Source: Desulfuromonadales bacterium (lineage in GTDB: Bacteria; Desulfobacterota; Desulfuromonadia; Desulfuromonadales; BM103). Taken from it: DNA of 64,000 nt. Below are positions 24,797 through 33,527 of the stretch, piece by piece. The notes under the pieces were generated by a model that made no database searches, had not been told where the DNA came from, and saw only the letters and a program-made list of their open reading frames with translations. The stretch lies in assembly GCA_014860225.1 (NCBI GenBank), contig JACZKE010000060.1, positions 248,001 to 312,000 on the forward strand, read 5' to 3'. Position 1 is the stretch's first letter. Every line of letters starts with the position of its first letter. A program made the position numbers and the translations under genes.

Positions 24797-25366
24797 ATGA
24801 ATCCAAAGGTTGAAAAACTTCTCAAATTGCCACTTTATAAGAGATCGCTGATCCTTGCCGTTTTGATCGTGGTGATTGTGGGTGCTTTTGTCTGGCTCCT
24901 CTGGTTGCCTGAATACGAGAAGCTGGACGTGATGGATCAGGAGATCGCACGACTGGAAGCCGACTACATCCAGAAGAAGCAGATCGCTGACAACCTGCCG
25001 AAGTTCAAGGAAGAATTTGCTAAACTGGAAAAACTTCTTGAAGAAGCTCTGACGCAACTGCCCAACAAAAAGGAAATCCCGACTCTGCTGACAAATCTCG
25101 CTGCCCTCGCAAAAGATAATGGCCTTGAAGTTGTCAACTTTACTCCGAGAGGAGAAGTGAACAAGGGCTTCTACGCAGAAGTGCCGGCGTCTCTGGATCT
25201 GGTCGGTTCATACCACCAGGTTGCCGAATTCGCCCAGGCCGTTGGCAAGTTGTCGCGAATAGTCAACCTCAGTGACCTGAATATGTCCAGCTCCAGAATC
25301 GATGGCCGTACCGCTATCCTGGGGATCAAGTGTAAAGTGACCACGTTTCGCTTTGTCGAACAATAA
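24797..25366 (+). CDS. pilO: Type IV pilus assembly protein PilO
   Basis: A 189-residue inner-membrane protein with the topology of PilN: a short cytoplasmic end 'MNPKVEKLLKLPLYKRSLIL', one membrane helix, a coiled coil rich in Glu and Lys, and a periplasmic domain containing 'LPNKKEIPTLLTNLAALAKD', which is the conserved PilO core. It pairs with PilN and contacts the lipoprotein PilP. Twelve bases separate it from pilP. Confidence 0.94.
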   Translation: MNPKVEKLLKLPLYKRSLILAVLIVVIVGAFVWLLWLPEYEKLDVMDQEIARLEADYIQKKQIADNLPKFKEEFAKLEKLLEEALTQLPNKKEIPTLLTNLAALAKDNGLEVVNFTPRGEVNKGFYAEVPASLDLVGSYHQVAEFAQAVGKLSRIVNLSDLNMSSSRIDGRTAILGIKCKVTTFRFVEQ

Positions 25367-25378
25367 GGATGGTTTGAG

Positions 25379-25903
25379 ATGATACGTTGGTATGTATACC
25401 TGATCTGTGGTGTTCTCATCTTCACGGGCCCGATCGGCTGTTCTGAGGAGCCGACCCCGGCACCAAGGCAACAATCCGTTGCCGTCAAGACTCCTCCTCC
25501 AGCAACTCAGGTTCCTGCTCCGGAATCCATTGCGGAGGAAAAGGAAGAGGACGAGTTCGTTTATTTTGCAGAGGGTCGCCGTGATCCTTTTGTGCCGTTA
25601 TCAACCATTAGAAGGCCGATTGCCGTCTCAGCAGAGCCGGATACGCCTCTGCAGAGTTATGACCTGGACCAATTCCGGTTGGTCGGGGTCATCGTAGGTA
25701 AAGGCGCATCAAAAGCCATGGTCATTGCACCAGATGGCAAATCCTATGTCCTCGCCAAAGGGGTGAAGATTGGCAAGAATAATGGTGTCGTTGTAGGGAT
25801 TAACAGTGAAGTGATTCTTGTTGAAGAGAAATATTACGATTTTTCAGGAAATGTCATTGAAAATATTCAGGAAATTGCAGTTCCCAAGCGGGAAGGAGCA
25901 TAA
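25379..25903 (+). CDS. pilP: Type IV pilus lipoprotein PilP
   Basis: A 174-residue lipoprotein. The signal 'YLICGVLIFTGPIGC' ends in a lipobox-like Cys near residue 20, followed by a Pro-rich linker. The HR-type beta domain begins around 'RRDPFVPLSTI' and includes 'LDQFRLVGVIVGKGASKAMV' and 'YVLAKGVKIGKNNGVV', conserved in PilP. It bridges PilN/PilO to the secretin PilQ in the periplasm. It sits directly before pilQ with a 3-bp gap. Confidence 0.93.
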   Translation: MIRWYVYLICGVLIFTGPIGCSEEPTPAPRQQSVAVKTPPPATQVPAPESIAEEKEEDEFVYFAEGRRDPFVPLSTIRRPIAVSAEPDTPLQSYDLDQFRLVGVIVGKGASKAMVIAPDGKSYVLAKGVKIGKNNGVVVGINSEVILVEEKYYDFSGNVIENIQEIAVPKREGA

Positions 25904-25906
25904 TCA

Positions 25907-28588
25907 ATGCGCGGGGTGAATATCATGTTGAATCAGCGGAGGGTTAGCAGAACAGCCCGTTTTTGGCAATGTCTGTTTGGTAGCTTTGTAATGCTTCTGC
26001 TGGTAAACGGGTTGGCATGGGGGGCTGAGAACACCAATAAATTGATTTCTGTGTCCCTGGACTCTGACGCGGCAACGCCGACGGTTCTTATTAAAACCGC
26101 GGAACCGGTTGGCTACCGATACACCGTTTACGATTCTTTTGACCCAACGCGTGTGGTTGTTGATTTCCCCGGCATGGAATTGTCCGACATCGCTGAATCA
26201 ATTTCTGTCGACCAGGGGGCAGTACAGGAGATACGCGTTTCCGGCTTTGCATTGTCTTCCGGACAACTTGTGCGGGTTGAAATTCTGCTTGCCGAAGGCA
26301 CCGAATATCAGGTTAATCTGGCAGAAAAAGAATTCCGCGTCGCTTTTGCAACTGATGGCACAAAATCGCTAACTGCTGAAGCTGCAACCAAAGCCATTGC
26401 AGCAAATGCGAATGCTTCTGAAGCTGCGGAAGATACCGCTGTCGATGCAACTCAAGCCGCAACCGTGCTGAGCAACATCAACTTGTCAGCAGGTCAGGCC
26501 ATCCTGGAAACAGACGGCAAGCCAGGCAAATTTCAGTTTTTCTCTCTTGGCAACCCACCCCGACTTGTCATTGATCTCTATGGATTGAAGCCTGCTTTCA
26601 AGGAGCGCTCTTTCCCCGCTGATGCCGGCTTTCAGCAGGTGCGCGTTGGCACCTATAATGACAAAACCCGTCTGGTTTTTGATGCGAGTGGCAATGTCCT
26701 GCCAGAGCATCTGGTTGAAGGCCAAGCAACAGGTCTCCTGGTCTCCTGGAGTGCTGGAGCGTCTTCTCCGGTTGCAGAAAGCAAACCCGTTGAGGCAGCG
26801 CCAGCGATCGTTGCTGACAGTCCGGCAAAAGCCGCTGCACCTGCTCCGGCTGTGATGAACGAGAAGCCTGCCTCTGCCGTGTCAACTCCGCAGGCATCGG
26901 CCTCTGTAAATGTCGATGCTATCGATTTTATAAATGAAAATGGACGGAGCGTCATTGCTGTCGCACTCTCTAAACCTGCCAAGGTTCTGGGCCCAGTCGA
27001 AGAAGGCAACCTTGTGCGTTTTGAAATCGTAAACGCTGCGATCAGTCGTGCCCTGCGCAGAACGATAGATGCTTCTGCCTTTCCGAGTGCGGTTACTTCG
27101 GTAACACCGTACACGGTTACCGAAGGCAACCATCAGAATGTACGCATTGCCGTCGAACTTAAAGGCCCGGTTGCCTACGCCCTTGAGCAAGACGGTGCCG
27201 CAATACGCATGGTCATCGACGATGGCGCATACGCCGAACCAAAGCCGCCTGCTGTCAGCCAGGTAGAAGTCCGTGCCCCGGTCGCAACTTCCAAGTCGAA
27301 GCCTGCTGCAACCAGAACTGCATTGACGCCGACAGGATCAATGGGTACCGCCGAAGAAATGTCCGCTGAGGCTGCGCGTTATACCGGCGAAAAAATTACC
27401 CTGGTATTTGATTCGGCAAATGTTCGCAGCATCCTGCAGTTGATTGGCGATGTCAGCGGCCTGAACATCCTGGCCAGCAGTGATGTCAAGGGTGATGTTA
27501 CGCTACGCTTGATTGATGTGCCGTGGGACCAGGCGCTTGATCTGGTTTTGGAGACAGCCAACCTCGGCAAAATCCAGCAAGGAAATGTGCTGCGCATCAT
27601 GCCCAAAGACAAGATCAGGGAAATTGAGCAGACCAGCATGAAAGAACAACAGGTGGCGATCGATGAGGGTGTGCTGGTAACGACAACCTTCCCAATAAGC
27701 TACGCTTCTGTTGATGTTATGAAAGGCTTCCTCACCGACATTAAGTCGGACCGGGGTTCTATTATTGCTGATTCGCGCAACAAGCAGCTTATTGTCCGTG
27801 ATGTTGCTGAAGTCCTTGCGCAGATGCAGGACACGATCGCTCAGATTGACATGCCGGAAAGGCAGGTCATGATTGAAGCGCGCATTGTTGAGGCCAGCAC
27901 CTCTTTTACCCGGGACCTCGGGGTTAAGTGGAACTTTGATTACGACAGTGACCGGGAATCTGCTTCCGGCGGTGATGAAAGTGCACTGATTGGTTTGGGC
28001 GGACAGTTCCTGATAGCCTCCACCAACCCCGCCGCCGCAGGCTTTTCCTCCATGTTCTCAATCGGCGGCCTGGATGATTCGATAAACCTCGACCTGCGTC
28101 TTTCCGCCCTTGAGAATAACGGGGAAGGCAGGATCGTCTCTACGCCGAGGATTACAACCTTGAACGGTGAATCGGCTGAGATCAGCCAGGGAACGCAAAT
28201 TCCTTTTTCTACAACCAGCGATGCCGGCGCAAACACTGAATTCATCGATGCCGTATTGAAACTGAACGTGACCCCCGAGATTAATCCGGACGGCAGCGTC
28301 ATCCTGCAGATCGAAGCCAGCAACAGTGCTGTCGGCAGCATTGTACCAACCTCGACAGGTAATGCTGTGTCGATCGAGAAGAAGGAAGCGAAGACCAAGG
28401 TTCTGGTTCGCGATGGCCAGACTACGGTCATTGGCGGCATCTTTGTCGAGAGTGAAACTGATGGCTCCTCAGGCGTACCGTTGCTGAAGGATATCCCGGT
28501 TATGGGGCATCTCTTCAAATCCACGACCAAGAGTCGTGAGCGCCGGGAGTTGCTGATCTTTATCACTCCGCGTATCGTACAACCATAG
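25907..28588 (+). CDS. pilQ: Type IV pilus secretin PilQ
   Basis: An 893-residue outer-membrane secretin through which the pilus passes. A signal sequence ('LFGSFVMLLLVNGLAWGA') is followed by AMIN-type peptidoglycan-binding repeats in the first 450 residues, with an Ala/Pro-rich linker. The N-domains start near 'GEKITLVFDSANVRSILQLI', then 'RQVMIEARIVEASTSFTRDL'. The secretin core holds 'GRIVSTPRITTLNGESAEIS' and 'VPLLKDIPVMGHLFKS'. The ATG at 25907 follows GGAAGGAG. Three AMIN-like blocks make it longer than many PilQ proteins. A terminator follows. Confidence 0.95.
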   Translation: MRGVNIMLNQRRVSRTARFWQCLFGSFVMLLLVNGLAWGAENTNKLISVSLDSDAATPTVLIKTAEPVGYRYTVYDSFDPTRVVVDFPGMELSDIAESISVDQGAVQEIRVSGFALSSGQLVRVEILLAEGTEYQVNLAEKEFRVAFATDGTKSLTAEAATKAIAANANASEAAEDTAVDATQAATVLSNINLSAGQAILETDGKPGKFQFFSLGNPPRLVIDLYGLKPAFKERSFPADAGFQQVRVGTYNDKTRLVFDASGNVLPEHLVEGQATGLLVSWSAGASSPVAESKPVEAAPAIVADSPAKAAAPAPAVMNEKPASAVSTPQASASVNVDAIDFINENGRSVIAVALSKPAKVLGPVEEGNLVRFEIVNAAISRALRRTIDASAFPSAVTSVTPYTVTEGNHQNVRIAVELKGPVAYALEQDGAAIRMVIDDGAYAEPKPPAVSQVEVRAPVATSKSKPAATRTALTPTGSMGTAEEMSAEAARYTGEKITLVFDSANVRSILQLIGDVSGLNILASSDVKGDVTLRLIDVPWDQALDLVLETANLGKIQQGNVLRIMPKDKIREIEQTSMKEQQVAIDEGVLVTTTFPISYASVDVMKGFLTDIKSDRGSIIADSRNKQLIVRDVAEVLAQMQDTIAQIDMPERQVMIEARIVEASTSFTRDLGVKWNFDYDSDRESASGGDESALIGLGGQFLIASTNPAAAGFSSMFSIGGLDDSINLDLRLSALENNGEGRIVSTPRITTLNGESAEISQGTQIPFSTTSDAGANTEFIDAVLKLNVTPEINPDGSVILQIEASNSAVGSIVPTSTGNAVSIEKKEAKTKVLVRDGQTTVIGGIFVESETDGSSGVPLLKDIPVMGHLFKSTTKSRERRELLIFITPRIVQP

Positions 28589-28623
28589 GAGCCTGTCGGA
28601 TTTCCCAAGCCCGACAGACTCCT
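28587..28623 (+). repeat. Hairpin at the end of pilQ
   Basis: GGAG-C-CTGTCGG pairs with CCGACAG-A-CTCC across an 11-base loop, with one mismatch. It overlaps the pilQ stop region and has no T-run, so it may stabilise mRNA or be a relic. Its arms resemble the ends of the 167-bp palindrome at 53183. Confidence 0.6.
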
Positions 28624-28648
28624 GGAAGCTGTCAAAGTAGCGTACTGG

Positions 28649-28676
28649 AAAGGACAGGAACTCCCTGTCCTTTTCT
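28649..28676 (+). terminator. Rho-independent terminator after pilQ
   Basis: AAAGGACAGG-aactc-CCTGTCCTTT is a perfect 10-bp stem followed by TCTG after the T's of the stem. It separates the pil operon from aroK, 30 bp downstream, although the weak T tract may allow partial read-through. Confidence 0.75.
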
Positions 28677-28705
28677 GTATCAACCTGATGCCGCAACCGT
28701 AAGAT

Positions 28706-29224
28706 ATGCAGCCTGAGATCACACACAATATTTTTCTGACCGGATTTATGGGGGCAGGCAAATCGACAGTTGGCAAAATACTGGCAGATTTGCTGAAATG
28801 CGCTTACAGTGATCTTGATGACATGATTGTGCAACGCGAGAAGCGGACTATTGCAGAGATTTTTGCCGCAGAAGGCGAGGATTATTTTCGCGATTGTGAA
28901 ACAACGGTGTTGCAATCATTACGCTCGCAACCGGCAGCGGTTTACGCAACGGGAGGAGGTCTCGTCGTTCGTGACGAGAACCGCCGTCAAATGCAAATTC
29001 TTGGCCGCGTCGTTTACTTAAAGGCCAGTTGGCCGACATTGATGAACCGACTGCAGCAGAGTACTGATCGCCCGCTCGTCACTCCGGAAAGAGATTGGCA
29101 TAACCTGAATCAGCTTTGGACCAAACGGCAAGTCTTTTACGAGGATGCCGACATCGTGGTTGAGACTGACGGACTGACACCATTGCAGGTGGCTCAGAAA
29201 ATTGCATCAGGATTGACATCATGA
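28706..29224 (+). CDS. aroK: Shikimate kinase
   Basis: A 172-residue kinase that phosphorylates shikimate at O3 with ATP. Walker A is 'GFMGAGKSTVGK', the substrate-binding Asp lies in 'AYSDLDDMIVQREKRTIAEI', 'DCETTVLQSL' carries the second contact, and the 'YATGGGLVV' loop and 'STDRPLVTPE' lid are intact. The length is that of the standard AroK/AroL type. The last 4 bp overlap aroB, a common pairing. It follows the pil operon, as in Geobacter relatives. Confidence 0.95.
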   Translation: MQPEITHNIFLTGFMGAGKSTVGKILADLLKCAYSDLDDMIVQREKRTIAEIFAAEGEDYFRDCETTVLQSLRSQPAAVYATGGGLVVRDENRRQMQILGRVVYLKASWPTLMNRLQQSTDRPLVTPERDWHNLNQLWTKRQVFYEDADIVVETDGLTPLQVAQKIASGLTS

Positions 29225-30297
29225 ACCAGATTACCGTAGGTCTCGGCGAGCGCAGCTACCCCATCTGGATTGGTGAGCGCATCCTTGCCAACATCGGCTC
29301 CGCACTGGATGCCGTGGCCTTTCCCGTGAAAGTGGCCGTCGTGACCAACCCGACAGTAGGCGACCTGTACTGCGACCAGCTTGTGGAATCGCTGGCTGCA
29401 TCAGGGCGGAAGGTCAGTGTGATCCGGGTCCCGGATGGTGAAGAATACAAAACTCTGGAAACCCTGGAAAACATCTACGATGTGCTGATTGATCGCCAGT
29501 TTGATCGCTACTGCGGCCTGATTGCCCTTGGCGGCGGGGTCATCGGCGACATGGCAGGTTTCGCTGCCGCAACCTTTTTACGTGGCATCCCCTTCGTGCA
29601 GATACCGACAACGCTGCTGTCCCAGGTCGACAGCTCTGTCGGAGGCAAGACCGGTGTTAACCATCCGCAAGGCAAGAACCTGATCGGTGCTTTCTATCAA
29701 CCAAGGCATGTCCATATCGATGTCATGGCATTGGCAACTTTGTCAAAAAGAGAGTTTGCTTCAGGCTTGGCTGAAGTCGTGAAGTACGGCATCATTCATG
29801 ACCTGGAATTTTTTAACTGGCTGGAGGAACATCGCGAGTCGCTCGTTGCCAGATCAGCCGATGCGCTGGTGCATGCTGTAATGAAATCTTGCCAAATCAA
29901 GGCAAATGTTGTAGAAAATGACGAAAAAGAGCAGGGAATACGGGTCCTCCTTAACCTGGGTCACACCTTTGGGCATGCCGTCGAAACCCTTGCAGGTTAC
30001 GGTGTTGTCAAGCACGGAGAAGCGGTTGCAATCGGTATGGTTCTGGCCGCCCGCATCTCGCAAAGAATCAATTTGTGCTCAGCTGCTGATGTCGACCGGA
30101 TTGTTGAGCTGCTCACCTACTTCGATCTGCCTGTAACGCCTCCTGATTTCGCGGTCACGGATTATCTCAAGGTGATGCAGCGTGACAAAAAAGTCAAAGA
30201 TGGTGTGGTGAGGGTCGTTTTGAACCATGGCATAGGTTCTGCCGCAATGCATCAGATCAAAGATCTGGATAAGATGTTAGGCGACTTGCTAACCTGA
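29221..30297 (+). CDS. aroB: 3-dehydroquinate synthase
   Basis: A 358-residue NAD- and metal-dependent enzyme that converts DAHP into 3-dehydroquinate. The dinucleotide region 'LIALGGGVIGDMAGFAAATF' and the following 'PTTLLSQVDSSVGGKTGVNH' are complete. Metal ligands are expected at the Glu in 'GLAEVVKYGII' and the His residues in 'LNLGHTFGHAVET' and 'VKHGEAVAIGM'. The frame is full length. It is coupled to aroK by ATGA and followed after 16 bp by a TPR gene. Confidence 0.96.
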   Translation: MNQITVGLGERSYPIWIGERILANIGSALDAVAFPVKVAVVTNPTVGDLYCDQLVESLAASGRKVSVIRVPDGEEYKTLETLENIYDVLIDRQFDRYCGLIALGGGVIGDMAGFAAATFLRGIPFVQIPTTLLSQVDSSVGGKTGVNHPQGKNLIGAFYQPRHVHIDVMALATLSKREFASGLAEVVKYGIIHDLEFFNWLEEHRESLVARSADALVHAVMKSCQIKANVVENDEKEQGIRVLLNLGHTFGHAVETLAGYGVVKHGEAVAIGMVLAARISQRINLCSAADVDRIVELLTYFDLPVTPPDFAVTDYLKVMQRDKKVKDGVVRVVLNHGIGSAAMHQIKDLDKMLGDLLT

Positions 30298-30313
30298 AAA
30301 GGGAAGAGGGAAA

Positions 30314-31114
30314 ATGAATCCGGCAAAAAGTGGAGGAAGCCTGGTTGGCAGAATCGGCAGCTATCTGCAGATTTTTGCCAAGGACCCGAGTTCTACCGCA
30401 TTCATTCCTCTGGCAGAAGCATATCGCCAGATCGGGTTGCTGGATGATGCCTTGGAAGCCACACGCCTGGGAACGAAGATGCTGCCGCATTTCAGCCCGG
30501 GGTTCTCAACCATGGGGCGTATCCTGGCCCAGATGGGGCGCACTGATGAGGCTTTGAATGCTTATGCTACAGCTCTCAGTATCGACAGCCAGAGCAAGTC
30601 AGCCCTGATTGGCCTGGCCTGCCTGCATCTGGCCCATGGTGAACGCGATTTGGCCCGCAAAACCCTGGGGCAAGCCGAAGAATTCCATCCTGGTGATGAA
30701 AAAATTACAGATATGCTTGTTGCTCTGGACCTGCCCACGCCGTGGTCTGAAATCAAGCAGGCCGCGCAAATCAAGGAACCGGTTCCTCAACTGGAAACAG
30801 AAGTAGACGAACCAGCAGAGCCTATTCCAACCGCAACTTTGGCAGAAATCTATGTAAAGCAGGGCTTGACGGACAAAGCCATCAAAATCTATCAGGATAT
30901 TCTGATACAGAATCCGGGAAATGAAGTCGCACGTGAACGGATCCTGCACCTTCAGCAACCGTTCAGCGCCAAGATTGAAATATCAGCCAACGAACAGGTC
31001 CCGGCAACATCAATGATATCTTCAGAACTTCAAAGCGCACCTGTTGATCAATCGCCATTGACTGTTCTCAAGCGCTGGTTGACTGCAATTAAACAGGGGA
31101 GGGCAAATGTTTAA
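30314..31114 (+). CDS. Tetratricopeptide-repeat protein
   Basis: A 266-residue, apparently soluble protein with several TPR-like helix pairs: 'FIPLAEAYRQIGLLDDALEA', 'MGRILAQMGRTDEALNAYAT' and, after a variable linker, 'ATLAEIYVKQGLTDKAIKIY'. TPRs mediate protein contacts. No signal peptide or catalytic motif is seen. The stop overlaps the roadblock-domain gene by 8 bp, so the two products may act together. A function in pilus or cell polarity is possible from context but not shown. RBS GGGAAGAGGG precedes the ATG. Confidence 0.8.
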   Translation: MNPAKSGGSLVGRIGSYLQIFAKDPSSTAFIPLAEAYRQIGLLDDALEATRLGTKMLPHFSPGFSTMGRILAQMGRTDEALNAYATALSIDSQSKSALIGLACLHLAHGERDLARKTLGQAEEFHPGDEKITDMLVALDLPTPWSEIKQAAQIKEPVPQLETEVDEPAEPIPTATLAEIYVKQGLTDKAIKIYQDILIQNPGNEVARERILHLQQPFSAKIEISANEQVPATSMISSELQSAPVDQSPLTVLKRWLTAIKQGRANV

Positions 31115-31466
31115 TAAAATTCTGCAACGAATTGTTGAAGAAACCGGTGGTGGAATCGGTGCCGTTCTTATGGGGTACGATGGCATCGCCATAGATCAGT
31201 TCTTCACCTCCGATGAGGAAATCGACCTGCATATGGTTGTCGTCGAATACTCGAATGTGCTTAAAGAGATACGCAGAACCGCAGAAATCCTGAGCCTCGG
31301 TGAAATGGAAGAAATCTCCATCCGGACCGATCGTTTCATTATCGTGATCCGGATGCTTAATCAAGAATATTTTGTCGCGCTGATCATCGATCAGGATGGT
31401 AATTTCGGTAAGGGCCGCTATTTGATAAGCCGTGAGAACTTTAACCTGACTGAGGCGCTGAACTGA
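31107..31466 (+). CDS. Roadblock/LC7-domain protein
   Basis: A 119-residue protein of the roadblock/LC7 (MglB-like) fold. '[20 protein letters not shown]' is the first strand pair, '[19 protein letters not shown]' the central helix and '[20 protein letters not shown]' the following strands. Such proteins form dimers and often regulate small Ras-like GTPases of the MglA type, which steer type IV pili in some bacteria. No MglA gene is in the window. It lies between the TPR gene and aroQ with 1 bp to the latter. Confidence 0.8.
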   Translation: MFNKILQRIVEETGGGIGAVLMGYDGIAIDQFFTSDEEIDLHMVVVEYSNVLKEIRRTAEILSLGEMEEISIRTDRFIIVIRMLNQEYFVALIIDQDGNFGKGRYLISRENFNLTEALN

Positions 31467-31467
31467 T

Positions 31468-31908
31468 ATGCCGACCCGTATCCTGGTATTGCACGGGCCT
31501 AACCTGAATCTGCTCGGTCGGAGAGAGCCGGAAGTTTATGGTCGGCAAACACTCGACGACATCAATGAAGCCCTGTCTCTGCTTGCGGATGAGCTGGGTG
31601 CTGGCGTCGAAGCCTTTCAGTCGAACCATGAAGGAGACCTGATCGACCGTATTCATGCAGCAAGTGGTGATGGCTTTGCCGGCATCATCATTAACCCGGG
31701 CGGTTTGACGCATACCAGCGTTGCCTTGCGTGATGCGATCTCATCCGTTGAACTTCCTGTTGCTGAAGCTCACTTGTCCAATATTCATGCTCGCGAGTCA
31801 TTCCGCCAGCATTCCTACGTTGCCGGTGTGGCTGTCGGCCAGGTAAGCGGTTTCGGCTCAATGAGTTATTTGCTGGCATTACGCGGCCTGGTCGCTCATC
31901 TTTCATAA
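31468..31908 (+). CDS. aroQ: Type II 3-dehydroquinate dehydratase
   Basis: A 146-residue enzyme that dehydrates 3-dehydroquinate in the shikimate pathway. The N-terminal '[20 protein letters not shown]' includes the catalytic Arg loop and Tyr, '[19 protein letters not shown]' and '[19 protein letters not shown]' hold the substrate-binding Asn and His, and '[15 protein letters not shown]'-like text (here '[12 protein letters not shown]') closes the site. The length is typical of the dodecameric type. It complements aroK and aroB just upstream. Confidence 0.96.
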   Translation: MPTRILVLHGPNLNLLGRREPEVYGRQTLDDINEALSLLADELGAGVEAFQSNHEGDLIDRIHAASGDGFAGIIINPGGLTHTSVALRDAISSVELPVAEAHLSNIHARESFRQHSYVAGVAVGQVSGFGSMSYLLALRGLVAHLS

Positions 31909-31923
31909 TTGTCCTCTTCTAAC

Positions 31924-33003
31924 ATGAAATATTCCCAGCGCAGGCAGAAGGCTGTCGAACTCATCTCGGAGTTAAGCCTGGATGCTCTGATCTTCTGCCA
32001 ACCCGAAAATATTCGTTACCTGTGCGGCTTCTCCGGAAGTGATGGCGTTTTGATCGTCACACCGGATCACCTTGTTTTTCTGACCGATTCGCGTTATACC
32101 ACTCAGGCTCATGAAGAGGTCACGGCTGATCGTGTTGCCGAGTACACGATCCAAGCAGAGGGCGTCATTGCTCTGCTGACGTCGCTCCAGGTCAAACGGA
32201 TCGGTTTTGAGGCTGGCCTTGCCTATGGCGTTGTTAAGGGATTTCAGAAGCAGGGCGATCCCGACTGGCTGTGGCTGCACTTCAAGGATGAACTGCAAAG
32301 CTTGCGCCTGCATAAAGCCATGGAGGAGGTCAACGCTATCACCGCCGCGGCCGACTTGAATGTTGCAGGTTTTGCCGAAATTGCAGCGATGATCAGGCCC
32401 GGGAGCAGGGAAAAGGACATCGCCCTGGCTCTTGAATTTGCTTTAAGAAAATTGGGAGCTGAAGAGAAAGCTTTCGACATAATTGTCGCTTCAGGGAAGC
32501 GTGGCGCTATGCCACACGGAGTTGCCAGTGACAAGCTGCTTGCCGAGGGTGAACTGGTGACAATCGATTTCGGATGTCGATTGACAGGTTACCACTCTGA
32601 TGAAACGGTCACCCTGGCCCTTGGCGAAGTTTCTGATGAACTGCGCGGCATATTTGATACGGTCCTCGAAGCGCATGATCGCGCTCTGGCGGCAGTTGCT
32701 CCCGGTGTGGCCTTAGCGGACCTGGATCAGCTTGCCCGGGAGTACATCAAGGCTAATGGCTTTGGTGGCTATTTCGGTCACGGCCTGGGACACGGCGTCG
32801 GTCTGGAGGTCCATGAAGCCCCGACGGTGTCGCCGCGCAGCACGGCAATCGCTGAAACAGGTATGGTGTTCACCATTGAACCCGGCATCTACGTGCCGGG
32901 AGTCGGTGGCGTGAGAATAGAGGATATGGTTCTGGTGACTGCAGACGGTCATCAGACCCTGACAAAAATCCCCAAAACGTTTCGCAACATTCTGTTAAAC
33001 TGA
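31924..33003 (+). CDS. pepP: Xaa-Pro aminopeptidase (M24 family)
   Basis: About 359 residues. The creatinase-like N-terminal domain ('LIFCQPENIRYLCGFSGSDG') precedes a pita-bread metallopeptidase with all ligands visible: Asp in 'TIDFGCRLTGYHSDETVTLA', His in 'FGHGLGHGVGLEVHEAP', Glu in 'MVFTIEPGIY' and in 'VRIEDMVLV'. It removes N-terminal residues before proline. TTG at 31909, right after aroQ, is an alternative start; neither has a strong RBS. The aroQ-pepP-accB order is typical of bacteria well beyond this group. Confidence 0.92.
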   Translation: MKYSQRRQKAVELISELSLDALIFCQPENIRYLCGFSGSDGVLIVTPDHLVFLTDSRYTTQAHEEVTADRVAEYTIQAEGVIALLTSLQVKRIGFEAGLAYGVVKGFQKQGDPDWLWLHFKDELQSLRLHKAMEEVNAITAAADLNVAGFAEIAAMIRPGSREKDIALALEFALRKLGAEEKAFDIIVASGKRGAMPHGVASDKLLAEGELVTIDFGCRLTGYHSDETVTLALGEVSDELRGIFDTVLEAHDRALAAVAPGVALADLDQLAREYIKANGFGGYFGHGLGHGVGLEVHEAPTVSPRSTAIAETGMVFTIEPGIYVPGVGGVRIEDMVLVTADGHQTLTKIPKTFRNILLN

Positions 33004-33058
33004 CTCAACATACAGCCCGGTCTGGCAGGTCAGCGCCGGTGATAAAGGAGGAACACCG

Positions 33059-33514
33059 ATGGATATCAAGGATTTGAAAGCGTTGGTAAAAATCATAACC
33101 GACACTGATATCACTGAATTTGAGCTGGAAAATGCCGAAGAAAAAATTGTCATCAAACGTGGCCCGGACAAAGAGTACGTGCAATTTGCGGCACCTGTTG
33201 CCCAGGCAGCCCCAGCCCCTGCAGGGAGTGCTGCGCCAGCTGCTGCCGCAGTGCCTGTCGTAGCTGATGACAAATATGAGACGATCACTTCTCCCATCGT
33301 CGGCAGCTTTTATCGCAAGCCGAGCCCTGATGCTGATAATTTCGTTAAAGTCGGTGATGTGGTTGAAGCCGGTCAGACCGTCTGTCTGGTTGAAGCGATG
33401 AAGCTCTTTAATGAAATTGAGGCAGATTTCAAGTGCAAAATCATAGAAGTTTTCAAGGAGGATGCTGCACCGGTAGAATTTGGTGAGCCGCTCTTTAAGG
33501 TAGAACGTCTCTAG
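33059..33514 (+). CDS. accB: Biotin carboxyl carrier protein of acetyl-CoA carboxylase
   Basis: A 151-residue BCCP. The N-terminal '[20 protein letters not shown]' helix region is followed by an Ala/Pro-rich hinge and the biotinyl domain, with the modified lysine in '[13 protein letters not shown]'. It shuttles the carboxyl group from the biotin carboxylase to the carboxyltransferase in fatty-acid synthesis. A strong AAGGAGG lies 7 bp upstream of the ATG. It is followed 13 bp later by accC. Confidence 0.96.
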   Translation: MDIKDLKALVKIITDTDITEFELENAEEKIVIKRGPDKEYVQFAAPVAQAAPAPAGSAAPAAAAVPVVADDKYETITSPIVGSFYRKPSPDADNFVKVGDVVEAGQTVCLVEAMKLFNEIEADFKCKIIEVFKEDAAPVEFGEPLFKVERL

Positions 33515-33527
33515 TAAAGGAGCATCC

